Source of the DNA: Streptomyces sp. Edi4
GTDB lineage: Bacteria > Actinomycetota > Actinomycetes > Streptomycetales > Streptomycetaceae
Direction of reading: 5' to 3'
DNA length: 64,000 nucleotides
Assembly: GCF_040253615.1 (NCBI RefSeq)
Contig: NZ_JBEJGY010000004.1
Span: 1,488,001 to 1,552,000 of the forward strand
The notes beneath the pieces are model-generated. The model saw nothing but the letters and a program-made list of their open reading frames with translations, searched no databases and was not told where the DNA came from. Below, piece by piece: positions 57,118 through 64,000 of this stretch. The first letter of the stretch is position 1, and each line of letters starts with the position of its first letter. The position numbers were made by a program, and so were the translations under genes.

Positions 57118-57975
57118 ATGAGTGAGAGCACCGGTGGGGCTTCGGCCGCACAGCAGCCGACGTCGTTGTCGCCGTCGCGGGCGAACGACTTCATGCAGTG
57201 TCCGCTGCTGTACCGGTTCCGCGTGATCGACCGGCTGCCGGAGAAGCCCAGCGAGGCGGCGACGCGCGGCACGCTGGTGCACGCGGTGCTTGAGCGGCTT
57301 TTCGACGATCCGGCGGCCGAGCGCACCGCGCCGCGCGCCAAGTCGATGATCCCCGGGCAGTGGGACCGGTTGCGCGAGGCGAAGCCGGAGCTGGCCGAGT
57401 TGTTCGCCGAGGACGCCGAGGGTGAGCGTCTGGCCAAGTGGCTTGGTGAGGCCGAGCGGCTGGTGGAGCGCTGGTTCTCGCTGGAGGACCCGACCCGGTT
57501 GGAGCCGGTGGAGCGGGAGTTCTTCGTGGAGACGGAGCTGGATTCGGGGCTGCGGCTGCGCGGGGTCATCGACCGCGTGGACGTGGCGCCGACCGGCGAG
57601 GTGCGGATCGTCGACTACAAGACGGGCAAGGCCCCGCGTCCGCAGTACGCGGAGGGCGCGCTGTTCCAGATGAAGTTCTACGCCCTGGTGGTGTGGCGCC
57701 TCAAGCAGGTCGTGCCGCGCAGACTCCAGCTCGTCTACCTCGGCAGCGGCGACGTGCTCACCTATGACCCCGTCGAGGCGGATCTGGTGCAGGTGGAGCG
57801 GAAGCTGCACGCGCTGTGGGAGGCGATCCGGCTGGCCACGGAGACGGGCGACTGGCGGCCGAGACCCACGAAGCTGTGCGGCTGGTGCGATCACCAGGCG
57901 GTCTGCCCCGAATTCGGCGGGACTCCCCCGGTATACCCACTCCCCGTCGTCGCGGCGCCGGATTCGGCAGGCTGA
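57118..57975 (+). CDS. RecB-family PD-(D/E)xK nuclease with Fe-S-type cysteines
   Basis: 285-aa nuclease. The active-site pieces are RGTLVHAVLERLF (His), GVIDRVDVAPTGEVRIVDYKTGK (Asp and Asp-Tyr-Lys) and LFQMKFYALVV. A cysteine in NDFMQCPLLYRF together with three cysteines in KLCGWCDHQAVCPEF near the C-terminus matches the Fe-S cluster pattern of Cas4/AddB-like nucleases. No CRISPR genes are present. The ATG at 57118 gives the normal family length for this actinobacterial group. Confidence 0.9.
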   Translation: MSESTGGASAAQQPTSLSPSRANDFMQCPLLYRFRVIDRLPEKPSEAATRGTLVHAVLERLFDDPAAERTAPRAKSMIPGQWDRLREAKPELAELFAEDAEGERLAKWLGEAERLVERWFSLEDPTRLEPVEREFFVETELDSGLRLRGVIDRVDVAPTGEVRIVDYKTGKAPRPQYAEGALFQMKFYALVVWRLKQVVPRRLQLVYLGSGDVLTYDPVEADLVQVERKLHALWEAIRLATETGDWRPRPTKLCGWCDHQAVCPEFGGTPPVYPLPVVAAPDSAG

Positions 57976-58051
57976 GCCCACCGGCTTTCCTCCCACCCGG
58001 GGTGAGCAGGGCAGAATGGGCCCGGTCCAGCAATCCTGATGAGGAGTACCC

Positions 58052-58723
58052 GTGGCGATCCGCGTCCTACTGGTCGACGACCAGCCGCTGCTGCGCACCG
58101 GCTTCCGGATGATCCTGGAGGCCGAGCAGGACATCGCGGTGGTCGGTGAGGCCGGTGACGGTCTGCAAGCCATCGACCAGGTGCGGGCGCTTCAGCCCGA
58201 TGTGGTGCTCATGGACATCCGGATGCCGCGGATGGACGGGGTGGAGGCCACCCGGCAGATCAGCGGTCCCGGCAAGGACGGCCCGGCCAAGGTGCTCGTC
58301 CTGACCACGTTCGACCTCGATGAGTACGTGGTGGAGGCGCTGAAGGCGGGGGCCAGCGGCTTCCTTCTGAAGGACGCTCCCGCCAACGAGCTGGTGCAGG
58401 CGATCCGGGTGGTCGCGGCCGGCGAGGCGATGCTGGCGCCCTCGATCACACGGCGGCTGCTCGACAAGTACGCCGATCACCTGCCCTCCGGCGAGGACCC
58501 GGTGCCGGACATCCTGCACACCCTGACCGACCGCGAGGTCGAGGTCCTGAAGCTGGTCGCGCGCGGTCTGTCCAACGCGGAGATCGCCGCCGACCTGTTC
58601 GTCAGCGAGACGACGGTCAAGACGCACGTGGGGCACGTGCTGACGAAGCTCGGGCTGCGCGACCGGGTGCAGGCGGCGGTCTACGCGTATGAGAGCGGGC
58701 TGGTCCGGCCGGGCGCCCAGTAG
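58052..58723 (+). CDS. NarL/FixJ-family response regulator (orphan)
   Basis: 223-aa response regulator. Receiver domain: VLLVDDQPLLRTGFRMIL with the acidic pair, phosphorylated Asp55 in DVVLMDIRMPRMDG, the Thr in VLTTFD and the Lys in FLLKDAP. The C-terminal LuxR-type helix-turn-helix contains LTDREVEVLKLVARGLSNAEIAADLFVSETTVKTHVGHVLTKLGLRDR. The GTG at 58052 follows GAGGAG. No histidine kinase is adjacent. Confidence 0.94.
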   Translation: MAIRVLLVDDQPLLRTGFRMILEAEQDIAVVGEAGDGLQAIDQVRALQPDVVLMDIRMPRMDGVEATRQISGPGKDGPAKVLVLTTFDLDEYVVEALKAGASGFLLKDAPANELVQAIRVVAAGEAMLAPSITRRLLDKYADHLPSGEDPVPDILHTLTDREVEVLKLVARGLSNAEIAADLFVSETTVKTHVGHVLTKLGLRDRVQAAVYAYESGLVRPGAQ

Positions 58724-58757
58724 AGCGCGCCGGCCCCCGGCTTCCTCGGGAGCGCCA

Positions 58758-58809
58758 TCCAGACCGTCCCGCCCCCGGCTCCAGCGAGCCGGGGGCGGGA
58801 CGGTCTGGA
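58758..58809. terminator. Very long bidirectional hairpin terminator
   Basis: A perfect 23-bp inverted repeat beginning TCCAGACCGTCCC, with a 6-nt loop CCAGCG, lies between the convergent response regulator and substrate-binding protein genes. No U-tract, but the stem is among the longest in the window. Confidence 0.8.
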
Positions 58810-58814
58810 CCGGG

Positions 58815-60416
58815 TTACGCCTTGCCCCGGCCCAGCTCCCAGAGCCGGAGGTTGGACGAGGAGTCGATGGCCCACTCGGTGCCGGTGATGTCGGTGCGGG
58901 CCGCGACGTACTGCTTGCCCTGCCACAGCGGGATGACCGGGACGTCGTTGGCGACGATGTCCTGGATCTGCTCGAACGACTTCGACGCCTGGTTGCGGTC
59001 GGCGGCCACCCGCGACTCGGGGATCAGCGTGTTGCGTATGTCCGTGCTGAGGTAGGGCGTGTTGAGGAAGTTGTCCTTGTCGAAGAACGGGGCGACGAAG
59101 TTGTCCGGGTCGGGGAAGTCGGGGAACCAGCCGAGGCCGTAGACCGCGTACTCGCCCTTCTTCTGCGCCGGGCGGAACTTCGACCACTCGGTGCCCTGCA
59201 CGGTCGTGCTGAACAGGCCGGTCGCGTTCAACTGCTCGGAGAGGTTCTTGAACTCGTCCGCGGTGATCGAACCGTAGTGGTCCTTGGTGTAGTTGAGCGT
59301 GAGCTTGACCGGCGTCGAGATGTTGGCGGCCTTGAGGATCTGCGCCGCCTTCGCCTTGCTGGCCTCGCCGTACTTGTTGAAGAACGAGTTGGTGTGCCCG
59401 GCGATGGAGGCCGGGATCAGCGAGTACAGCGGCTCGGCGGACTGCCCGTACACCTTGCTCACGAGCGCGCCGCGGTCGATGGACTGCGCCATCGCCTGGC
59501 GCACGGCCTTGTTCTTCACCGACGGGTCGTCGGTGTTGAAGGCCAAGTAGCGGATCTCAAGGCCCGGCATCTCGACCAGGTTGATGTCCTTGCTCGGGCT
59601 GACCTGCATCTGCTGGATCTGCCCCGGCGACATGGCGCGCGCCATCAGGTCGATGTCGCCCTTGTCGAGCGCGGTGCCCATGGCCTCGGCGGTCGGGAAG
59701 GAGCGCAGCTCGACCTTGTCGTTGGCGAACTTCACGTCACCCTTGTAGTTCGGGTTCTTGGTGAAGGTGACCTTGACCGCCTGGTCGTTCTTGACCTCGG
59801 CCTTCATCTTGTACGGGCCCGAACCGTCGATCTGGAAGCCACTGCGCAGCTTCTTCGGCTCGTACTTGTCCTTCGGCACGATTCCCGCGGCGGGCGTCGC
59901 GAGCTTGTACGGGAAGGTGGCGTCCGGCGTCTTGAGATGGAAGACGATCTCGGCGTCGCCCTTGGTCTCCATCGTGTCGATGTTGTCGAGGAGACCGGCG
60001 GGGCCGTTGTCGTCCTTGATGTCCATCACGCGCTGGATGGAGTACTTGACGTCGGTGGCGGTCACCTTGGTGCCGTCGGAGAACTCGAGGCCGGTGCGCA
60101 GGGTGCAGCGGTAGCTCTCGTTCTCCTTGTCGGTGAAGCCGCACGAGGAGGCCGCGTCGGGGACCGGCAGTCCGCCGCCGCGCGGAACGTGGACCAGCGA
60201 CTGCGTGGTCTGCATCATCACGTTCCAGATGCCCGTTTCATAGGCATGCGCCGGATCGAACGGGGCGGGGGCGTCCTTGGTCGCCACGAACTGGTCCGTG
60301 GTACCCACGACGATGGTCTTGCCGCCGTCTCCCCCGCTCTCCGATCCGCCGCACGCGGCGAGTACGGGGGCGAGCAGGCCCACTACGGCCGGCAGCACCA
60401 AAGTCTTGCGGTTCAT
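58815..60416 (-). CDS. Oligopeptide-type ABC substrate-binding lipoprotein (family 5)
   Basis: 533-aa exported binding protein. The signal peptide ends in a lipobox (LAPVLAAC|GGSE). Conserved parts: LRTGLEFSDGTKVTATDVKYSIQRVMD, NPNYKGDVKF and AVRQAMAQSIDRGALVSKVY. Family members bind peptides, nickel or sugars. The ATG at 60414-60416 is the right start. No permease or ATPase genes are adjacent; it is an orphan receptor, or its transporter is encoded elsewhere. Confidence 0.93.
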   Translation of the reverse strand: MNRKTLVLPAVVGLLAPVLAACGGSESGGDGGKTIVVGTTDQFVATKDAPAPFDPAHAYETGIWNVMMQTTQSLVHVPRGGGLPVPDAASSCGFTDKENESYRCTLRTGLEFSDGTKVTATDVKYSIQRVMDIKDDNGPAGLLDNIDTMETKGDAEIVFHLKTPDATFPYKLATPAAGIVPKDKYEPKKLRSGFQIDGSGPYKMKAEVKNDQAVKVTFTKNPNYKGDVKFANDKVELRSFPTAEAMGTALDKGDIDLMARAMSPGQIQQMQVSPSKDINLVEMPGLEIRYLAFNTDDPSVKNKAVRQAMAQSIDRGALVSKVYGQSAEPLYSLIPASIAGHTNSFFNKYGEASKAKAAQILKAANISTPVKLTLNYTKDHYGSITADEFKNLSEQLNATGLFSTTVQGTEWSKFRPAQKKGEYAVYGLGWFPDFPDPDNFVAPFFDKDNFLNTPYLSTDIRNTLIPESRVAADRNQASKSFEQIQDIVANDVPVIPLWQGKQYVAARTDITGTEWAIDSSSNLRLWELGRGKA

Positions 60417-60904
60417 CCTGGACGATCTCCCTTGTCCGGCACTTTGGGGTGGAGCTGTGTACGGGACACTCCGCCGCGTCCGCCCGTTCGGGGCGGGGCG
60501 ATCGGGCCGGGTTTGTGCGATCGGACCTGCGCTCCCGTCCGCTGGGTGTGCGGCGGGGCAGATAAGGGTGCGGCGAAGTTCTCGCGACGAGATTAGTGCG
60601 CCGCGCGGCAAAGCTGGAACCGGCTTCGGTGCGCGGGGAATCGGTGGGGCGGCCGTCGCGCCGGGGCCCCGGCACGGGGTGCCGGAATGATTCGTACACC
60701 GGTTCACCAAACGGGACACAAGGGTGGCCCGACGGGAACCGGAGGGACGTGATCGGCGCCGCGTCGACCCCTGAGTGGGTGACGAACATCACCCGCGGGT
60801 CCCTTTGACGGACCGTGATCCGGGGCCCGGGAGGTCACCGACGCCGCACGGGCGACTGCGATGCGTTTCCTCGCCTCTGTCCGCGCGGGCAGAGGGGAGG
60901 CCGG
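60417..60904. other. Intergenic region with inverted repeats, no gene seen
   Basis: 488 bp between the HAD hydrolase and the binding protein, both on the minus strand. It contains GGGTGA/TCACCC at about 60776-60793 and a CCTCTG-centred hairpin at 60874-60895 that probably terminates the HAD transcript. The rest should hold the promoter of the binding-protein gene. No coding sequence is convincing. Confidence 0.6.
60874..60895 (-). terminator. Hairpin terminator of the HAD hydrolase gene
   Basis: CCTCTG and CAGAGG arms with inner CC/GG pairs and a GCGC centre lie 10 bp past the HAD stop on the minus strand. Confidence 0.5.
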
Positions 60905-61606
60905 CTAGTTCGCCCGGGTGATCAGGGTGCGCAGGAAGGCCAGGTCGACGTCTTCGAGCGAGCCGACCACGACCCGGCCGTCCACGGCCGCGATGGGGGC
61001 CACCGACGGCACGGCGACGACCCGGCAGCCGGCGGCCTCGGCGGCCGCGACCCCGGTCGCGGTGTCCTCCACGACAGCGCATCTGGCCGGGTCGGCGCCC
61101 AGGCCTCGGGCGGCGATCAGATACGGGTCCGGGTAGGGCTTGGTGCGGGCCACCTCGTCGCCCGCGACGGTCAGCGCGAAGTGCTCAGGGCCCAGCGAGC
61201 GCACGATCTTGTCGATGATGCGCCGGTGCGAGGCGGAGACCAGGGCGGTGGGCACGCGGTGGTCGGCGAGCTCGGCGAGCAGCCGGGCAGCGCCGGGCAT
61301 CAGCGGCACGCCCCGGCTGATCCGCGCCTCGAAGTGGTCGTTGAGCAGCACGGTCAGCTCGGGCACGGTGATGTCCGCGCCGGTGGCCTCGATCAGGAAG
61401 GCCGCGCTGCGCGTCATGGGGCCGCCGACCACCACGTCCCGCCAGGACTCGTCCAGGACATGGCCGAGGGCCGCGAAGGCCTCACGCTCGGCGTCCCACC
61501 AGAAACCCTCGGTGTCGACGAGCGTGCCGTCCATGTCGAGCAGGACGGCCTGAAGGGCGGAGCCTTCGGCCGTCCTGGTCATGGCTTGGGGGACCGTACT
61601 GGTCAT
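60905..61606 (-). CDS. HAD-superfamily hydrolase (beta-phosphoglucomutase-like)
   Basis: 233-aa cytoplasmic phosphatase. Motif I is AVLLDMDGTLVDTEG with the nucleophile Asp, motif II is ALVSASHRR, motif III Lys is in VARTKPYPDPYL and motif IV is CAVVEDTATGV. The helical cap of about 70 aa between motifs I and II is of the C1 type seen in phosphoglycolate and beta-phosphoglucomutase-like enzymes. The ATG at 61604-61606 has GGAGGT upstream. It is downstream of metH on the same strand. Confidence 0.9.
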   Translation of the reverse strand: MTSTVPQAMTRTAEGSALQAVLLDMDGTLVDTEGFWWDAEREAFAALGHVLDESWRDVVVGGPMTRSAAFLIEATGADITVPELTVLLNDHFEARISRGVPLMPGAARLLAELADHRVPTALVSASHRRIIDKIVRSLGPEHFALTVAGDEVARTKPYPDPYLIAARGLGADPARCAVVEDTATGVAAAEAAGCRVVAVPSVAPIAAVDGRVVVGSLEDVDLAFLRTLITRAN

Positions 61607-61628
61607 CGGCACACCTCCTGGGGGGACG

Positions 61629-61674
61629 AGAAGGCCGGCCGCTCTCCCCAGCGGGGAAAAGCGACCGGCCTTCT
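61629..61674 (-). terminator. Hairpin between metH and the HAD gene
   Basis: AGAAGGCCGG(CC)GCT and AGCG(A)CCGGCCTTCT form arms of about 15 nt with inner CCCC/GGGG pairs. It lies 63 bp after the metH stop and just before the ribosome-binding site of the HAD gene, so it may terminate metH or modulate read-through. Confidence 0.55.
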
Positions 61675-61736
61675 ACTGGGCCGACCAGTGTACGTCGGTC
61701 CCGCTGAACGCGCGTCGAATTCGGCGCGGCGTCCGG

Positions 61737-64000
61737 TCAGCGGGCGTTGAAGTACTTGGCTTCGGGGTGGTGGATGACGATGGCGTCGGTGGACTGCTCG
61801 GGGTGGAGCTGGAACTCCTCGGAGAGGTGGACGCCGATGCGCTCGGGTTCGAGCAGTTCGGCGATCTTCGCCCGGTCCTCCAGGTCGGGGCAGGCGCCGT
61901 AGCCGAGCGAGAAGCGCGCGCCGCGGTACTTGAGCGCGAACATGTCCTCCACCTGCGAGGGGTCCTCGCCGGCGAAGCCGAGCTCGGAGCGGACCCGCGC
62001 GTGCCAGTACTCGGCCAGCGCCTCGGCCAGCTGGACGGACAGGCCGTGCAGTTCGAGGTAGTCGCGGTAGGAGTTGGCCTCGAACAGCTCGGCCGTGGCC
62101 TCGCCGATCTTCGAGCCGACCGTGACGACCTGGAGCCCGACCACGTCAATCTCGCCGGACTCCTCCGGGCGGAAGAAGTCCGCCAGGCACAGCCGGCGGC
62201 CCCGGCGCTGGCGCGGGAAGGTGAAGCGGGTGCGCTCGGAACCGTCCTCGTTGAGCAGGATCAGGTCGTCGCCCTTGGACACGCACGGGAAGTAGCCGTA
62301 GACGATGGCCGCTTCGAGCAGGTTGCGGGTGTGCAGCTGCTCCAGCAGGCCGCGCAGCCTGGGGCGGCCCTCGGTCTCGACCAGCTCCTCGTAGGTGGGG
62401 CCGCCCGCGCGGGCCTGCTTGAGGCCCCACTGGCCCTTGAAGAGCGCGCCCTCGTCCAGCCAGGACGCGTACTCCTTGAGGCCGATGCCCTTGATGACGC
62501 GGGTGCCCCAGAACGGCGGGGTGGGCACCGGGTTGTCGGTGGACACCTCGGAGCGCACCGAGCCCTCGGGCGCGTCCTGTTCGGCCGGCTCCCCGTCGGT
62601 CGCGGGGCGCCTCGGGACGCGGCGCTGCTTCAGCTCGGGCAGCACGGCGCCGGGCACGCCGCGCTTCACGCCGATCAGGGCGTCCATGAGCCGCAGGCCC
62701 TCGAAGGCGTCGCGGGCGTAGCGGACCTCGCCCTCGTAGATCTCGTGCAGGTCCTGTTCGACGTAGGCGCGGGTCAGCGCGGCGCCGCCGAGGATCACCG
62801 GGTAGTCGGCGGCCAGCTTGCGCTGGTTCAGCTCCTCCAGGTTCTCCTTCATGATCACTGTGGACTTGACCAGGAGGCCGGACATCCCGATCACGTCGGC
62901 CTTGTGCTCCTGTGCGGCCTCCAGGATCGTCGAGACCGGCTGCTTGATGCCGAGGTTGATCACGTTGTAGCCGTTGTTGGACAGGATGATGTCCACGAGG
63001 TTCTTGCCGATGTCGTGGACGTCTCCGCGCACGGTGGCGAGGACGATCGTGCCCTTGCCCTCCGCGTCGGACTTCTCCATGTGCGGCTCAAGATGGGCCA
63101 CGGCCGACTTCATGACCTCGGCGGACTGCAGGACGAACGGCAGCTGCATCTGACCGGAGCCGAACAGCTCACCGACCACCTTCATGCCCGCGAGCAGGGT
63201 GTTGTTCACGATGTCCAGGGCGGGCGCGGACTGCAGGGCCTCGTCGAGGTCGGCCTCAAGACCGTTCTTCTCGCCGTCGATGATGCGGCGCTGCAAACGC
63301 TCGTCCAGCGGGAGCGCGGCCAGTTCCTCCGCCTTGCCCGCCTTCATCGACTTCATGTTGACGCCCTCGAAGAGCTCCATGAGCCTCTGCAAGGGGTCGT
63401 ATCCCTCAGAGCGCCGGTCGTAGATCAGATCGAGGGCGACCTTGACCTGCTCCTCCTCCAGGCGCGCGATGGGCAGGATCTTGGAGGCGTGCACGATCGC
63501 GGAGTCCAGGCCCGCCTTCACGCACTCGTCGAGGAAGACGGAGTTCAGCACGACCCGGGCGGCCGGGTTCAGGCCGAAGGAGATGTTGGACAGGCCGAGC
63601 GTGGTCCCCACGTCGGGGTGGCGGCGCTTGAGTTCGCGGATCGCCCCGATCGTGGCGATGCCGTCGCCGCGCGACTCCTCCTGGCCGGTGCAGATGGTGA
63701 AGGTGAGGGTGTCGATGAGGATGTCCGACTCGCGGATGCCCCAGGAGCCGGTCAGGTCGGCGATGAGGCGTTCGGCGATGGCGACCTTGTGCTCGACGGT
63801 ACGGGCCTGGCCCTCCTCGTCGATGGTCAGGGCGATCAGCGCGGCGCCGTGCTCGGCGGCGAGCGCGGTGACCTTCGCGAACCGCGACTCCGGTCCGTCG
63901 CCGTCCTCGTAGTTGACGGAGTTGATGACCGCGCGCCCGCCCAGCTTCTCCAGCCCGGCCTTGAGGACCGGGAGTTCGGTGGAGTCCAGGACGATGGGCA
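61737..64000 (-). CDS. metH: Cobalamin-dependent methionine synthase MetH (5' end outside window)
   Basis: C-terminal about 750 aa of the enzyme that transfers a methyl group from methyltetrahydrofolate to homocysteine. Visible in order are the end of the pterin-binding domain (VLDSTELPVLKAGLEKLGG, GLSNISFGLNP), the B12 cap and cobalamin-binding domain with the DxHxxG His ligand in RGDVHDIGKNLVDIILSNNG and MSGLLVKSTVIM, and the AdoMet reactivation domain ending RGARFSLGYGACPDLEDRAK and HHPEAKYFNAR. The N-terminal homocysteine domain is outside. A B12 riboswitch, if any, would be upstream of the window. Confidence 0.97.
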   Translation of the reverse strand, partial: PIVLDSTELPVLKAGLEKLGGRAVINSVNYEDGDGPESRFAKVTALAAEHGAALIALTIDEEGQARTVEHKVAIAERLIADLTGSWGIRESDILIDTLTFTICTGQEESRGDGIATIGAIRELKRRHPDVGTTLGLSNISFGLNPAARVVLNSVFLDECVKAGLDSAIVHASKILPIARLEEEQVKVALDLIYDRRSEGYDPLQRLMELFEGVNMKSMKAGKAEELAALPLDERLQRRIIDGEKNGLEADLDEALQSAPALDIVNNTLLAGMKVVGELFGSGQMQLPFVLQSAEVMKSAVAHLEPHMEKSDAEGKGTIVLATVRGDVHDIGKNLVDIILSNNGYNVINLGIKQPVSTILEAAQEHKADVIGMSGLLVKSTVIMKENLEELNQRKLAADYPVILGGAALTRAYVEQDLHEIYEGEVRYARDAFEGLRLMDALIGVKRGVPGAVLPELKQRRVPRRPATDGEPAEQDAPEGSVRSEVSTDNPVPTPPFWGTRVIKGIGLKEYASWLDEGALFKGQWGLKQARAGGPTYEELVETEGRPRLRGLLEQLHTRNLLEAAIVYGYFPCVSKGDDLILLNEDGSERTRFTFPRQRRGRRLCLADFFRPEESGEIDVVGLQVVTVGSKIGEATAELFEANSYRDYLELHGLSVQLAEALAEYWHARVRSELGFAGEDPSQVEDMFALKYRGARFSLGYGACPDLEDRAKIAELLEPERIGVHLSEEFQLHPEQSTDAIVIHHPEAKYFNAR

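Noticed and set aside
57118..57975. Cas4 of a CRISPR system
   Set aside because: The nuclease shares Fe-S-type cysteines with Cas4 but stands alone, with no other cas gene or array in the window; it fits the RecB-like actinobacterial group.
61607..61736. Riboswitch before the HAD gene
   Set aside because: Only a simple hairpin is seen; no B12-box or other conserved riboswitch core. Any metH riboswitch would lie outside the window.

Overview
The window is a segment of an actinobacterial chromosome, almost certainly a Streptomyces. It is very GC-rich with strong G/C preference at third codon positions, uses many GTG starts and a few TTG starts, and carries a Pup-proteasome locus, Tat genes, a DmdR-type iron box and a core gene order typical of Streptomyces. 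The left edge cuts pheS and the right edge cuts metH. I saw no rRNA, tRNA, CRISPR array, prophage or insertion sequence.

Layout. 1-6.0 kb: pheS (partial), a PAS histidine kinase, an rRNA methyltransferase and the infC-rpmI-rplT operon. infC appears to start at AUC and has a terminator-like hairpin in its leader. A degenerate ~28-bp repeat array lies between the methyltransferase gene and rplT. 6.1-13.3 kb: a DUF1844 protein, an SseB/mycosin/membrane-protein operon, a fold-type III PLP enzyme, a DUF2510 protein and a secreted HAD phosphatase. 13.4-20.2 kb: a compact catabolic locus (SDR, aldehyde dehydrogenase, GlnA4-type gamma-glutamyl ligase, divergent GntR regulator, ethanolamine-type permease, class-I gamma-glutamyl hydrolase). 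It can be read as a full route from ethanolamine to glycine plus glutamate, with one operator motif repeated in both of its promoter regions. 20.5-31.1 kb: LysR and a TDT transporter, a metal-receptor-like protein, an XRE-cupin regulator, a betaine-type ABC transporter, a stand-alone 5'-3' exonuclease, an iron-regulated siderophore-interacting protein and a DrrAB-like exporter. 31.4-36.1 kb: PadR, a remnant of an ADP-ribosylglycohydrolase, TetR and a Ski2-like helicase.

36.1-53.3 kb is the Pup-proteasome neighbourhood, read mostly on the minus strand. It contains arc, dop, pup, an endonuclease VII-like gene overlapping prcB, prcA, pafA, two FKBP isomerases and pafB-pafC. These are followed by tatA-tatC and a diacylglycerol-kinase-like gene broken by a single-base frameshift. 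A LacI/MFS pair sits between prcA and pafA. The logic is: PafA attaches Pup, Dop removes it, ARC unfolds the substrate, PrcAB degrades it, and PafBC is a WYL transcription factor.

53.3-64 kb: a secreted protein, trmI, a perfect 30 x 19-bp tandem repeat just upstream of trmI, a site-2 protease with CBS domains, a RecB-like nuclease, an orphan NarL-type regulator, an oligopeptide-binding lipoprotein, a HAD hydrolase and metH. Many genes end in long perfect GC hairpins, which I list as terminators although most lack a U-tract.
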